Assembly: GCA_025458675.1 (NCBI GenBank)
Contig: JALORY010000015.1
Location: forward strand, 1-40,048
Length of the DNA stretch: 40,048 bases
Source: Gammaproteobacteria bacterium
GTDB taxonomy: Bacteria > Pseudomonadota > Gammaproteobacteria > Chromatiales > Chromatiaceae
Direction: 5' to 3'
Part shown: positions 7,512 to 15,916 of the stretch, one piece after another
Position numbering within the stretch: position 1 is the stretch's first letter
Layout: every line of letters starts with the position of its first letter
The notes under the pieces: model-generated
What the model was told of the DNA's origin: nothing
What the model saw: only the letters and a program-made list of their open reading frames with translations
The model's database searches: none
Translations under genes and position numbers: made by a program

Positions 7512-8639
7512 TCAGGCGAGCCGGCGCAGGTAGTGGCGCTCGAAGGCGCGCTTGGCCCAGTGGAAGACGGGCGAGGCCGGCAGCACGAGGCTGCGACGCT
7601 CCGTCCGCGCGACGAGCATGCCCGTGTCGTGGCCGTCGACGATGCACACGAGCTCGACCCGGAAGGTCCGTTCGGGCGTGCCGCCGCGCAGCTCCAGGAG
7701 GAGGTTGTCCGCGGCGGTCTCCGCCTGCAGGTCGGCCATGTGGGCCTGCTTCGGCATCCAGTCCGGACCCGGGTAGCTGCCGGCGTCCCCGGCCACGTAG
7801 ACACGCTCGACGCCGTCCACGCGGCATCGCCGGTCCGCCTTCACGAACCCGCCATCCGAACGCGGCAGCGACGTCGCGTCGAACCACGAGTTCCCGGTCA
7901 TCCCGGGGTGGAAGAGGATCAGGTCGGCGCGGAGCTCGCCGCCCTCGGTACGGACGCTCTGCGCGGTGAAGCCCTGGATCTTCTGCCCGAGGTGCGTGCG
8001 GATGCCGCGCCGCGCCATCTCGCGCAGGAGCGCGTCGACCGCCTTCGGCCCCAGGCGGGCGCCCGGTTTCTCGGCGGGCGAGAAGAACACCAGCTCGAAG
8101 CGCTCGCGCCGGCCCTCCTTGCGCAGCAGGCGATCGATGCCGAACAGGTACTCGAACATCGGCCCGCCGCGCATCGCCGCCGGCTCCTTGGGGTTCCCGG
8201 CGAAGCCGACCGCGATGGTGCCGTCCCGCAGCGCCCGCAGGCGATCGCGCACAGCAACGGCCGACGCCACCCCCTCGCACGGGACGATCGCGTGCTCGAT
8301 TCCGGGCAGTGCCCTGATGAAGCGGCCGCCGGTCGCGACGACCAGGCCGTCGTTCGTGACCTCGCCGCCGTCGGTCCGGAGGACTCGGCCGTCGCCCGAG
8401 AGGCCCGTCGCGGCGTGGCCGAGGTACTCGACGCGGTGGCGGGCGAAGAAGCGATCCAGCGGCACGACGAGGTCTTCCGGCCGGCGCAGGTCGCCGGGGA
8501 TCCAGATCGTGCCCGGCAGGTAGACGAACCGTGGCTGCGGCGCGACCAGCGTGATTCCGAGATCCGGGTCGGCCCGACGCAGCCGGCGCACGCAGGACAG
8601 CGCGGCGAAGCCGGCACCCACCACGGTGACGCGCTTCAC
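7512..8639 (-). CDS. FAD-dependent NAD(P)/disulfide oxidoreductase, sulfide:quinone-oxidoreductase-like
   Basis: A 375-residue flavoprotein with an N-terminal dinucleotide fold (VTVVGAGFAALSCVRRL), the segment LVVATGGRFIRALPG, and the C-terminal FAD contact VYVAGDAGSYPGPDWMPKQ. The overall form matches the SQR / type II NADH dehydrogenase group of membrane-associated flavoproteins. Only four cysteines were noticed (Cys16, Cys121 and two in the last third), and they are not clearly at the three redox positions of true SQR, so sulfide oxidation is uncertain. The start is a GTG at 8639; a nearby ATG is out of frame. The gene is followed directly by the GGDEF-EAL gene. Confidence 0.75.
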   Translation of the reverse strand: MKRVTVVGAGFAALSCVRRLRRADPDLGITLVAPQPRFVYLPGTIWIPGDLRRPEDLVVPLDRFFARHRVEYLGHAATGLSGDGRVLRTDGGEVTNDGLVVATGGRFIRALPGIEHAIVPCEGVASAVAVRDRLRALRDGTIAVGFAGNPKEPAAMRGGPMFEYLFGIDRLLRKEGRRERFELVFFSPAEKPGARLGPKAVDALLREMARRGIRTHLGQKIQGFTAQSVRTEGGELRADLILFHPGMTGNSWFDATSLPRSDGGFVKADRRCRVDGVERVYVAGDAGSYPGPDWMPKQAHMADLQAETAADNLLLELRGGTPERTFRVELVCIVDGHDTGMLVARTERRSLVLPASPVFHWAKRAFERHYLRRLA

Positions 8640-8852
8640 GCGGGGCGTCTCTGCGTCATGCGGGAGTGGGACACGGCGGCTCGCGGCTCCGGGGCGGCTC
8701 TCCGACAGCTCTGGCGGATTCTACGCGCTGCCCCGGCGGGTCGCGCAACGCGCCATGAAACGAAAAATTGCCGCCCCCCAACTCCCGCGGTGCCGTTATC
8801 ATCTTTACTGACACAGGTCTGCGGATTCGCCCGGGCGAAACGGAAGGACGCG

Positions 8853-10499
8853 ATGACGACTGGCACCCTGATCGGCCACCTCACGGAAGTGCGCGGCAAC
8901 GAGTTCGTGGCGCGCCTGCTCGCCGACGACGAAGGCTTCCAGCCCGTCGTCCACTTCGACAACGAGGACATCCTCGTCGGCCAGATCGGCGGCTACGTCG
9001 CGGTCCGGCAGGGGGGCATGCAGGTGGTGGGCCTCGTCTCCCGCACGTGGCAGCAGGATCCGCCCGTTGGCGCCTCCGGCGCGTCGCGCCGCTTCGTCGC
9101 GCTGATGCCCGTCGGCCAGATCGACGACAAGGGGCACTTCCTCCGGGGCGTCCATCGCTTCCCCACCACCGGCGCCGAGCTGCACGCGGTCGATTCCCAG
9201 ACCCTCAACATTCTGTTCGAGAAGTTCCGCGAACGCGGCTTCGACGTCGGTTACCTCCCCTCCCGTCCGGACGCCAAGGTCTTCCTGGACCCGTCGCCCA
9301 TGTTCGGCCGCCACCTCGCGATCCTCGGCCAGTCCGGTGCAGGCAAGTCCTGGACCGTCTCGGCGCTGCTGCAGCGCATGGTCCAGGTGATGCCGAAGTG
9401 CCACGTCGTGCTGCTCGACCTGCACGGCGAGTACGCGTGGAAGGGGGCGGACGGCAAGGTGCAGACCATCTTTCCGCCGACCCTGTCGCGCTACGTCGAC
9501 GCCCGCGAGCTCGAGATCCCCTACTGGCTGCTGACCTTCGCCGAGCTCGCCGACCTGCTGATCGACCGCGCCGACCCGCGCGCGTCGGTGCAGATCGCGT
9601 TCCTGCGCGAGGTCGTGTTCTCGCTCCGCAAGAAAGCGAACGCGGACCTGGGACTCGAGCGACTGTCGGTCGACTCCCCCGTGTACTTCAACCTGATGGA
9701 GCTGTTCCTGCACTTCAAGAAGGCGAACGAGCAGCAGCTGGACTTCGGCAAGACCAAGGGCGCGCTCTACGGCCAGTTCGACGAGTTCCTCATCAAGCTC
9801 CAGAGCAAGCTGAACGACGCGCGCTACGACTTCCTGTTCAAGCCCAAGAACCGCAGCGAGTCGTCCTCGCTCATCAACCTGCTGCGCGACTTCGTCGGCC
9901 TCGGCCGGCCGCGCGCCCAGGTGACCATCGTCGACCTGAGCCCCATCCCGTCCGACGTGCGGCCGACCGTGTCGGCACAGATCGGCCGCCTCGCCTTCGA
10001 GTTCAACTACTGGAACCCGCGGCATCGCGAGTTCCCGATCCTGCTGGTCTGCGAGGAGGCGCACGCCTACATCCCGCGCGAACAGGGCACGGGCTACGAG
10101 GGGACGCGCCGATCCATGGAGCGCATCGCGAAGGAGGGCCGCAAGTACGGCGTCGGCCTCGCCGTGGTGAGCCAGCGCCCCACCGAGCTCTCCGAAACGG
10201 TGCTGGCGCAGTGCGGCAACTACATCTGCCTGCGCATCACCAACCCGGACGACCAGGCCTACGTGCGCAAGCTGGTGCCCGAGGGCTCGCAGGACCTCGT
10301 GGACATCCTGACCTCGCTGGGGCGCGGCGAGGCCCTGGTGCTCGGCGAGTGCACGCCGCTGCCGACGCGGTTCCAGATGTATCGCCCCAACCCGCCCCCC
10401 AACAGCCAGGACGCCGACTTCTACGGGGCGTGGCGCACGGGCCCGGACGACCTCGACGTTGCGGGGATCGTCAGCCGCTGGTGGGAACAGACGCGCTGA
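8853..10499 (+). CDS. HerA-like FtsK-fold ATPase / helicase (DUF87)
   Basis: A 548-residue ATPase. An N-terminal beta-barrel-like HAS segment (about 1-125) is followed by a RecA/FtsK core with Walker A GQSGAGKS (159-166), Walker B LLVCEEAH (397-404), the sensor VVSQRPTELSETVLAQC and a C-terminal arginine-bearing region. HerA proteins form hexameric translocases on DNA. In archaea they pair with NurA nuclease; in bacteria they often pair with Sir2 or nuclease partners in defence. No such partner is next to it: upstream is the oxidoreductase, downstream convergent tesA. GGAAGGA precedes the ATG. Its last 29 bp overlap tesA. A housekeeping DNA-processing role is as likely as defence. Confidence 0.85.
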   Translation: MTTGTLIGHLTEVRGNEFVARLLADDEGFQPVVHFDNEDILVGQIGGYVAVRQGGMQVVGLVSRTWQQDPPVGASGASRRFVALMPVGQIDDKGHFLRGVHRFPTTGAELHAVDSQTLNILFEKFRERGFDVGYLPSRPDAKVFLDPSPMFGRHLAILGQSGAGKSWTVSALLQRMVQVMPKCHVVLLDLHGEYAWKGADGKVQTIFPPTLSRYVDARELEIPYWLLTFAELADLLIDRADPRASVQIAFLREVVFSLRKKANADLGLERLSVDSPVYFNLMELFLHFKKANEQQLDFGKTKGALYGQFDEFLIKLQSKLNDARYDFLFKPKNRSESSSLINLLRDFVGLGRPRAQVTIVDLSPIPSDVRPTVSAQIGRLAFEFNYWNPRHREFPILLVCEEAHAYIPREQGTGYEGTRRSMERIAKEGRKYGVGLAVVSQRPTELSETVLAQCGNYICLRITNPDDQAYVRKLVPEGSQDLVDILTSLGRGEALVLGECTPLPTRFQMYRPNPPPNSQDADFYGAWRTGPDDLDVAGIVSRWWEQTR

Positions 10500-11130
10500 C
10501 GGCGCTGCGGGTCGCCTCCAGCAGGGGCGCGAGCGCGGGCCACACGTTGTCGAGGAGGGTCGGCTGGGCCTCCACCGCGGGGTGCAGACCGTCAGGCTGC
10601 ATGAGGGCGCGATCCTCGGCGACGCCGCGCAGAAAGAACGGGTCGAAGGGCACGGCCTTCTCGTCGGCGACGTCGGCGAGCACCTTCTCGAACCGGGCGT
10701 TGAATGCCGCGCCGTAGTTGGGCGGCAGGCGGACACCGAGCAGCAGGACCTTCGCCCCCGCCGCCCGGGACGCGTCGATCATCGCCCGCAGATTGTCGCC
10801 CAGGACCTTCGGGGAAATGGCACGCAGCCCGTCGTTGGCCCCGAGGGCCAGCACCACGACCGCCGGTCGGTGGTCCTCCAGCAGGCGGGGCAGCCGCGAC
10901 AGCCCGCCACCGCTCGTCTCCCCGGAGACGCTGGCGTTGACGACGTGGTGCGGGAACCCCTGTTCCGCCACGCGTCGTTGCATAAGCGCCACCCAGCCCC
11001 GATCTACCGCGATGCCGTAGGCGGCGCTCAGGCTGTCGCCGAGCACCAGCAGGACCGGCGGACCGGCCGCCGCCGGGGTTGCGAGCAGACACAGGACCAA
11101 GGCCAGGAACCACCGGAACGGGAGTCTCAT
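10471..11130 (-). CDS. tesA: Periplasmic acyl-CoA thioesterase I / lysophospholipase (SGNH hydrolase)
   Basis: A 219-residue exported SGNH hydrolase. The signal peptide MRLPFRWFLALVLCLLATPA runs to the AAA|G site near residue 22. The four SGNH blocks are GDSLSAAYG (nucleophile Ser33), the Gly block around residue 70, GAND (97-100) and DGLHP (Asp180, His183). The family cleaves acyl-CoAs, lysophospholipids and some esters in the periplasm. Divergent tesA next to ybbA-ybbP is conserved in gammaproteobacteria and supports the symbol. The ATG at 11130-11128 fits the signal peptide exactly, and it shares the tetranucleotide CATG with the start of the divergent ybbA. The last 29 bp overlap the HerA gene. 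Confidence 0.92.
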   Translation of the reverse strand: MRLPFRWFLALVLCLLATPAAAGPPVLLVLGDSLSAAYGIAVDRGWVALMQRRVAEQGFPHHVVNASVSGETSGGGLSRLPRLLEDHRPAVVVLALGANDGLRAISPKVLGDNLRAMIDASRAAGAKVLLLGVRLPPNYGAAFNARFEKVLADVADEKAVPFDPFFLRGVAEDRALMQPDGLHPAVEAQPTLLDNVWPALAPLLEATRSAVSASVPTSG

Positions 11131-11815
11131 GACGCCGCATTCTACGACCGTCGTCCGGGCCGCGGGCCTCGGCAAGCGCCTGCGCGGCCCCGAGGGCGAG
11201 CTGCGCATCCTCGAGGGGCTCGACCTGGAGGTGATGCCCGGCGACGCGGTGTCCATCCGCGGCGCCTCCGGTTCGGGCAAGTCCACGCTGCTCGGCCTGC
11301 TGGCGGGGCTCGACGAGGCGAGCGACGGCGAGGTCTTTCTGTTCGGCCACGCCCTCTCTCCCCTCGACGAGGACGAGCGCGCGGCGCTGCGCGCCGGCCA
11401 GGTCGGGTTCGTCTTTCAGTCGTTCCACCTGCTCGCGGGGATGAGCGCGCTCGAGAACGTGATGCTGCCGCTCGAGCTCGGTGGCGTCGGAGACGCCCGC
11501 GAGCGCGCGAGCGCGCTCCTCGAGCGGGTCGGCCTGATGCCGCGGCGGCACCACCTGCCCTCGCAGCTGTCGGGCGGCGAGCAGCAGCGAGTCGCGATCG
11601 CCCGCGCCTTCGCGACCGCGCCCCGCGTCCTCTTCGCGGACGAGCCCACCGGCAATCTCGACACCGTGACCGGCGGCCGCATCGCCGACGTGCTCCTGGA
11701 ACTGCGGGCGGAGACGGGCGCCGCGCTGGTGCTCGTCACCCACGACCAGCAGCTCGCGGACCGCTGCGACCGGCGCCTCGTGCTCGAGGACGGACGCCTC
11801 GGGGAGCTCGGGTGA
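11129..11815 (+). CDS. ybbA: ABC transporter ATPase, LolD/YbbA type
   Basis: A 228-residue ATP-binding subunit of a MacB/LolCDE-like transporter. Walker A GASGSGKS (45-52), the Q-loop VGFVFQSFHLL, the signature LSGGEQQRVAIARA (from 147), Walker B VLFADEPTGNLD and the H-loop VLVTHD are all intact. The partner membrane protein YbbP is encoded next, with GTG and TGA overlapping. In E. coli the substrate of YbbA-YbbP is not firmly established; a role in extracting lipids or lipoprotein-like molecules from the inner membrane is suggested by family. GGGAG lies 4 bases before the ATG, which overlaps the tesA start. Confidence 0.92.
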   Translation: MTPHSTTVVRAAGLGKRLRGPEGELRILEGLDLEVMPGDAVSIRGASGSGKSTLLGLLAGLDEASDGEVFLFGHALSPLDEDERAALRAGQVGFVFQSFHLLAGMSALENVMLPLELGGVGDARERASALLERVGLMPRRHHLPSQLSGGEQQRVAIARAFATAPRVLFADEPTGNLDTVTGGRIADVLLELRAETGAALVLVTHDQQLADRCDRRLVLEDGRLGELG

Positions 11816-14295
11816 CCATACTGCGACTGGGCTGGCGCTGGCTCCTGCGCGACCTGCGCCACGGCGAGATCGGCCTCCTGCTCGTCGCCGCCGCGCTGGC
11901 CGCCGCGGCCGTCACGACGGTGGACTTCTTCGCGGACCGCGTCGAACGCGCCCTGGCGAGCCAGGTCTCCAATCTGCTCGCGGCCGACGCGGCGCTCGAG
12001 TGGAGCGAGCCGCCGCCCGCCGAGTGGGAGGTGGAGGCCAAGTCGCGCGGGCTCGTCACGGCTCGCACCATGAGCTTCCCGAGCGTCGTGCTGCACGGTG
12101 ACGCGACCCTGCTGGTCCAGGTGAAAGCCGTGAGCGGGGACTACCCGCTGCGGGGCAGGCTGCGCAGCAGCGCGACCCTGGACGACGCGACCGGCGCCAC
12201 CGCGCCGCTCGCCCCAGGCGCGGCGTGGGCCGAGCCACGGCTTTTCGCCCAGCTCGGCATCGCGCCCGGCACGGCCATCGCGATCGGCGAGCGCGAGCTG
12301 CCCGTCACCCGCGTCGTCCGCGAGGAGCCCGACCGAGGCGGCGATCTGCTTCAGGTGGCCCCTCGCCTCCTGCTGCGGGCCGAGGACATCCCCGCGACCG
12401 GCCTCGTCGGGCCGGCGAGCCGCGTGTCGTACCGCCTGCTGGTGGCGGGTGACGAGCCGGCGGTCCGTGCCTTCGGCGCGTGGCTCGCGAAGCGCCTGCC
12501 GAAAGGGGCCGAGTGGCTGGACCCGAGCCGCGCCCGGCCCGAGCTCCAGACGGCGCTGGATCGAGGCACCCGCCTGCTGAGTGTCGCCGCCGGCACGGTG
12601 GTGCTGCTCGCCGGCGCCGCCGCGTTGCTCGCGGCCCGCCGCTTCGTCGAGCGGCAGGTGGACGCCGCCGCGGTGCTGCGCTGCCTCGGAGCGTCCTCCC
12701 GCACCCTCGTCGGGCTCGTCGGCCTGCGGCTCGGCGGCGTCGCCCTCGCGGCCGCGCTGCTCGGCGGGCTGGTCGGCGTCGGGGCCCAGGCCGCCCTCGC
12801 GGAGCTGGTCGGCCGGTGGTTCGCGGCGGAACTGCCGCCGCCCTCGGCCGCGCCACTGTTCGACGCCGCGCTCACGACCCTCCTGGTGCTCGGCGCCACG
12901 GCCCTGCCGCCCCTGCTGCGGCTGCGCAGCACGCCGCCCGCCCGCGTGCTGCGCCGGGAGCTCGGCCCGCCGCCGGGGTCGGCCCTGATCGCCGCAGGCG
13001 TCCCGCTCGCCGGCCTGGCCGCGTTCTTCGTCTGGCGCATGGGCGACCTCGCACTCGGGGTGCGGGCCCTGGCTGGCGTGCTCGCCACCCTCCTCGTCCT
13101 GTCGCTCGCCGCGTACGGCCTGGTTCGGCTCCTCGGCCCGCTGCGCTCGCGCGGCCGGGGCGCCTGGCGCCAGGGCGTCGCGGCGCTCGTCCGGCACCCG
13201 GTCCTGACCTCGGTTCAGACCGTCGGCTTCGGGCTCGGCATCCTCGCGCTGCTGCTGCTGACCGTCGTCCGCGTCGATCTGCTGGCCGCGTGGCAGGCGA
13301 AGCTGCCCCCCGGCACCCCGAATCACTTCCTGATCAACATCCAGCCCGCGGAGCGCCAGGCCCTGGAGGGCTTCCTCGCCGACCGGGGCCTCGGCAGCCC
13401 CGCAGTGCTCCCCATGATCCGCGGCCGCCTGACCGAGATCGCCGGACGCGCCGTGGATCCGGCGAGCTATCCGTCGGCCCGCGCGCAGCGACTCGCTTCG
13501 CGCGAGTTCAACCTGAGCCACGCGGACGCGCCGCAGAGCGACAACCGCGTTCTTGCGGGACGCTGGTGGGCACCCGGCACGGCGACCCCCGAGTTCTCGG
13601 TCGAGACCGGCATTGCCGAGACGCTGGGCATCGCGCTCGGCGACCGGCTGGTGTTCGACGTCGGTGGCAGGCGCGTCGCGGGCACCGTGACGAGCCTGCG
13701 CGAGGTGCACTGGGACTCCTTCAACGTGAACTTCTTCGTCGTCGGCACCCCGGCCCTGCTGTCGGGCCAGCCGGCGACGTACGTCACCAGCTTCCACCTC
13801 CCCGCCGAGCGGCTCGACCTGCTGCCGGAGCTGAGCCGCCGGTTCCCGAGCGTGACGGTGATCGACGTCGGCGCCGTCCTGGGGCAGGTGCGGGCCATGG
13901 CCGATCAGGCCGCCCGCGCCCTCGAGTACGTGCTCGCGTTCACCCTCGCGGCCGGCGTGATCGTGCTGCTCGCCGCGGTCCAGGCGAGCCGCGACGTGCG
14001 GGCCCGCGAGATCGCCGTGCTGCGGACCCTCGGCGCCTCCCGGCGCAGCCTCTACGCGATGCTCGCGGTCGAGTACGCGGTGCTCGGTCTGCTCGCCGGA
14101 ACCGTGGCAGCCGCCGGTGCGCTCGGCACCGCGTGGCTCATCAGCGAGGCCGTCCTGGGGCTGTCTTACGTGCCGAGTCTGCGGCTACTGCCGCTCGGCG
14201 CGCTGGGCGGCGCCGTCGGCGTCGGCGTCGCCGGCCTGCTCGCCGTGCGCCGGCTCGTGCGCGTGCCGCCGATCGCGGTGCTCCGCGCCGCCTGA
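11812..14295 (+). CDS. ybbP: ABC transporter permease, FtsX/LolE-like (YbbP)
   Basis: An 827-residue inner-membrane protein with two FtsX-type permease domains. One membrane segment is near the N-terminus (GEIGLLLVAAALAAAAVTTV), then a large periplasmic domain, a central block of membrane helices (about 265-450), a second periplasmic domain and three C-terminal helices (EYVLAFTLAAGVIVLLAAVQ onward) with the coupling motif VRAREIAVLRTLGASRRSL. Length and order match E. coli YbbP (about 804). It starts at the GTG at 11812, overlapping the ybbA stop as GTGA, with GGGAG upstream. It works with YbbA as one transporter. Longer open frames extending upstream are shadows. Confidence 0.92.
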   Translation: MTILRLGWRWLLRDLRHGEIGLLLVAAALAAAAVTTVDFFADRVERALASQVSNLLAADAALEWSEPPPAEWEVEAKSRGLVTARTMSFPSVVLHGDATLLVQVKAVSGDYPLRGRLRSSATLDDATGATAPLAPGAAWAEPRLFAQLGIAPGTAIAIGERELPVTRVVREEPDRGGDLLQVAPRLLLRAEDIPATGLVGPASRVSYRLLVAGDEPAVRAFGAWLAKRLPKGAEWLDPSRARPELQTALDRGTRLLSVAAGTVVLLAGAAALLAARRFVERQVDAAAVLRCLGASSRTLVGLVGLRLGGVALAAALLGGLVGVGAQAALAELVGRWFAAELPPPSAAPLFDAALTTLLVLGATALPPLLRLRSTPPARVLRRELGPPPGSALIAAGVPLAGLAAFFVWRMGDLALGVRALAGVLATLLVLSLAAYGLVRLLGPLRSRGRGAWRQGVAALVRHPVLTSVQTVGFGLGILALLLLTVVRVDLLAAWQAKLPPGTPNHFLINIQPAERQALEGFLADRGLGSPAVLPMIRGRLTEIAGRAVDPASYPSARAQRLASREFNLSHADAPQSDNRVLAGRWWAPGTATPEFSVETGIAETLGIALGDRLVFDVGGRRVAGTVTSLREVHWDSFNVNFFVVGTPALLSGQPATYVTSFHLPAERLDLLPELSRRFPSVTVIDVGAVLGQVRAMADQAARALEYVLAFTLAAGVIVLLAAVQASRDVRAREIAVLRTLGASRRSLYAMLAVEYAVLGLLAGTVAAAGALGTAWLISEAVLGLSYVPSLRLLPLGALGGAVGVGVAGLLAVRRLVRVPPIAVLRAA

Positions 14296-14379
14296 GAATC
14301 CGGATCGGGCGACCGGTTCATCGGGCACCGCAAGACGGGGTAAAGTGTCGGATCTTCTCGACGGGCCGGCGGGGCCGCA

Positions 14380-15120
14380 GTGCTGCACACCATTCCTCTC
14401 ATCGAAACGGTCGTCGGCCTCAGCATGATCGGGGTGGCAGCCGTCATCCGCTGGCGGCACCCGCAGCGGCACCACCGCGTGCGCCGGGACCTGCGGCGGC
14501 CGCCGCCGTGGTTCCGGGTCCGCTGGCTTCCCGCCCCCATGGGCATCGCCGGCGCACTGCTGATCGCCTATGCCTGGATCACCGACAACATGGCCCAGCC
14601 GAGCGCGGAGGCGATCGCCGCCGCCCTGCCCCGCGCCGCGCCGGTCGCCGGCCCGGGCGGAGCCCTTCGGCACGGTGTCCTGCTGCTGCGCGGCACGCCC
14701 GCAGACGACGATTCGGCGACCGACGAGGCGGCTCGCGACTACGCGGTGCGGCTCGCGTCGCTCCTCGCCGACGCCATGGCGCGCCCGCCGGTCGCAATCG
14801 CCCTGGAAAGCGAGGTGCTGGACGCCGAGCTCTGGAAATCGCTGCGCGCCGACCCGGCGGGCGCCCGGCAGTGGTGCCGGAAGGATCCGCCGGTCGAGTT
14901 CGTCGCCGTCGTGAACCTGCCTGCCCTGCGCCTGCCGGACGGTATCGGCTACGCACCGTGGCGCGAACCCGAAGAACTGCTGGTCGCGTGCCACGGCGAG
15001 GCGCAGGCGACCCAGCGCGGACGGGTGAACGAGCGCCTGGGCGACCGGGTGCCCTACGAGCAGGCGCTCGCCGAAGAGCTCAAGACCGCGCTCGCCAAGA
15101 TCGGCATCCGCGCGCGCTAG
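14380..15120 (+). CDS. Hypothetical membrane protein
   Basis: A 246-residue protein I do not recognise. The N-terminus has a hydrophobic segment (IPLIETVVGLSMIGVAAVIRW), then a short very basic, histidine- and arginine-rich loop (about 25-48), a second hydrophobic segment (MGIAGALLIAYAWITD, about 54-70) and a soluble domain of about 170 residues, presumably periplasmic or cytoplasmic depending on topology. The soluble part has no motif I can name. The start is the GTG at 14380, before the first membrane segment. It lies 84 bp after ybbP on the same strand, and its stop overlaps the convergent mtiP stop by 4 bp. Codon usage is like its neighbours. Confidence 0.65.
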   Translation: MLHTIPLIETVVGLSMIGVAAVIRWRHPQRHHRVRRDLRRPPPWFRVRWLPAPMGIAGALLIAYAWITDNMAQPSAEAIAAALPRAAPVAGPGGALRHGVLLLRGTPADDDSATDEAARDYAVRLASLLADAMARPPVAIALESEVLDAELWKSLRADPAGARQWCRKDPPVEFVAVVNLPALRLPDGIGYAPWREPEELLVACHGEAQATQRGRVNERLGDRVPYEQALAEELKTALAKIGIRAR

Positions 15121-15857
15121 GCGTCGGGCCCGAGGCTCGCGAGCAGTCCGCGCGCCTGCGCCATGCCGGACGCGAGGTTCGCCTCGATCTCCGCCATCGT
15201 GATCGGCCCCTCCGACTTGCCGGCGGCCCAGTTCACCACGACGGCGCAGCAGGCGTAGCAGAGGCCCAGCTCGCGAGCGAGCGCCGTTTCCGGCATTCCG
15301 GTCATGCCGACGAGATCGCAGCCGTCGCGCTCCATGCGCCGGATCTCCTGGGCGGTCTCGAGACGCGGCCCCTGCGTCGCCCCATAGGTCCCCGACGCCT
15401 CGAGATCGACACCGGCACGCCGGCCCGCCGCGATCAGCTGGGACCGCAGCGCCTCGCAGTAGGGCTCGGTGAAGTCGACGTGGGTGACCTCGGCGAGATC
15501 CCCCTCGACATAGGTGTGCGCGCGGCCCCAGGTGTAGTCGACGAGCTGGTCGGGTATGCAGATCCGGCCGGGCGCCATGCGCGCCGTGATGCCGCCGACG
15601 GCCGCCATGCCGATCACCCGTGCGACGCCGATCGCCTTGAGCGCCCACAGGTTCGCGCGGTAGTTCACCTTGTGCGGCGGGATGGTGTGGCCGGAGCCGT
15701 GCCGCGGCAGGAAGACCACCTCCAGACCCTCGTACACGCCGTGGGTGAGCGGCGCTGACGGCTCGCCGTAGGGCGTGTGCATCACCTCGCGGTGCGTGAT
15801 GTCGAGGCGGCTCAGCTTGGTGAGGCCCGAACCGCCGATGATGCCGATCCTGCTCAT
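15117..15857 (-). CDS. mtiP: S-methyl-5'-thioinosine phosphorylase (MTAP/PNP family)
   Basis: A 246-residue nucleoside phosphorylase beginning MSRIGIIGGSGLTKL, with the phosphate-binding PRHGSGHTIPPHKVNYRANL and the sugar-binding GMTGMPETALARELG. The residue region that contacts the base reads VVVNWAAG (Asn209). Adenine-specific MTA phosphorylases carry Asp here, while 6-oxopurine enzymes carry Asn, so 5'-methylthioinosine or another hypoxanthine nucleoside is the likelier substrate, as in Pseudomonas MtiP of about 245 residues. Substrate choice is inferred from this residue. The hpt gene 59 bp upstream would convert the hypoxanthine released to IMP, which supports this reading. Confidence 0.85.
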   Translation of the reverse strand: MSRIGIIGGSGLTKLSRLDITHREVMHTPYGEPSAPLTHGVYEGLEVVFLPRHGSGHTIPPHKVNYRANLWALKAIGVARVIGMAAVGGITARMAPGRICIPDQLVDYTWGRAHTYVEGDLAEVTHVDFTEPYCEALRSQLIAAGRRAGVDLEASGTYGATQGPRLETAQEIRRMERDGCDLVGMTGMPETALARELGLCYACCAVVVNWAAGKSEGPITMAEIEANLASGMAQARGLLASLGPDA

Positions 15858-15916
15858 GCCACGTTCGCTCCCGTTGCGCGGCCCGAGGGGCCGGGTGAGG
15901 CGCCCCGCCCGCCGGC

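Noticed and set aside
5596..7533. Long plus-strand open frame opposite the GGDEF-EAL gene
   Set aside because: High-GC antisense shadow with no recognisable domain; the minus-strand gene has all catalytic motifs. The same applies to the other long antisense frames (for example 11416-13797 and 28665-30242).
7507..8280. N-terminal extension of the GGDEF-EAL protein
   Set aside because: This frame is the shadow of the FAD oxidoreductase gene; the membrane segments and PAS domain begin after 7506.
8853..10499. Anti-phage defence island around HerA
   Set aside because: No nuclease, Sir2, restriction or mobile genes are adjacent; neighbours are housekeeping genes.
10459..11811. A 450-residue extension upstream of the YbbP permease in the same frame
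   Set aside because: It is low-complexity shadow coding of tesA and ybbA; family length and the GTGA overlap support the start at 11812.
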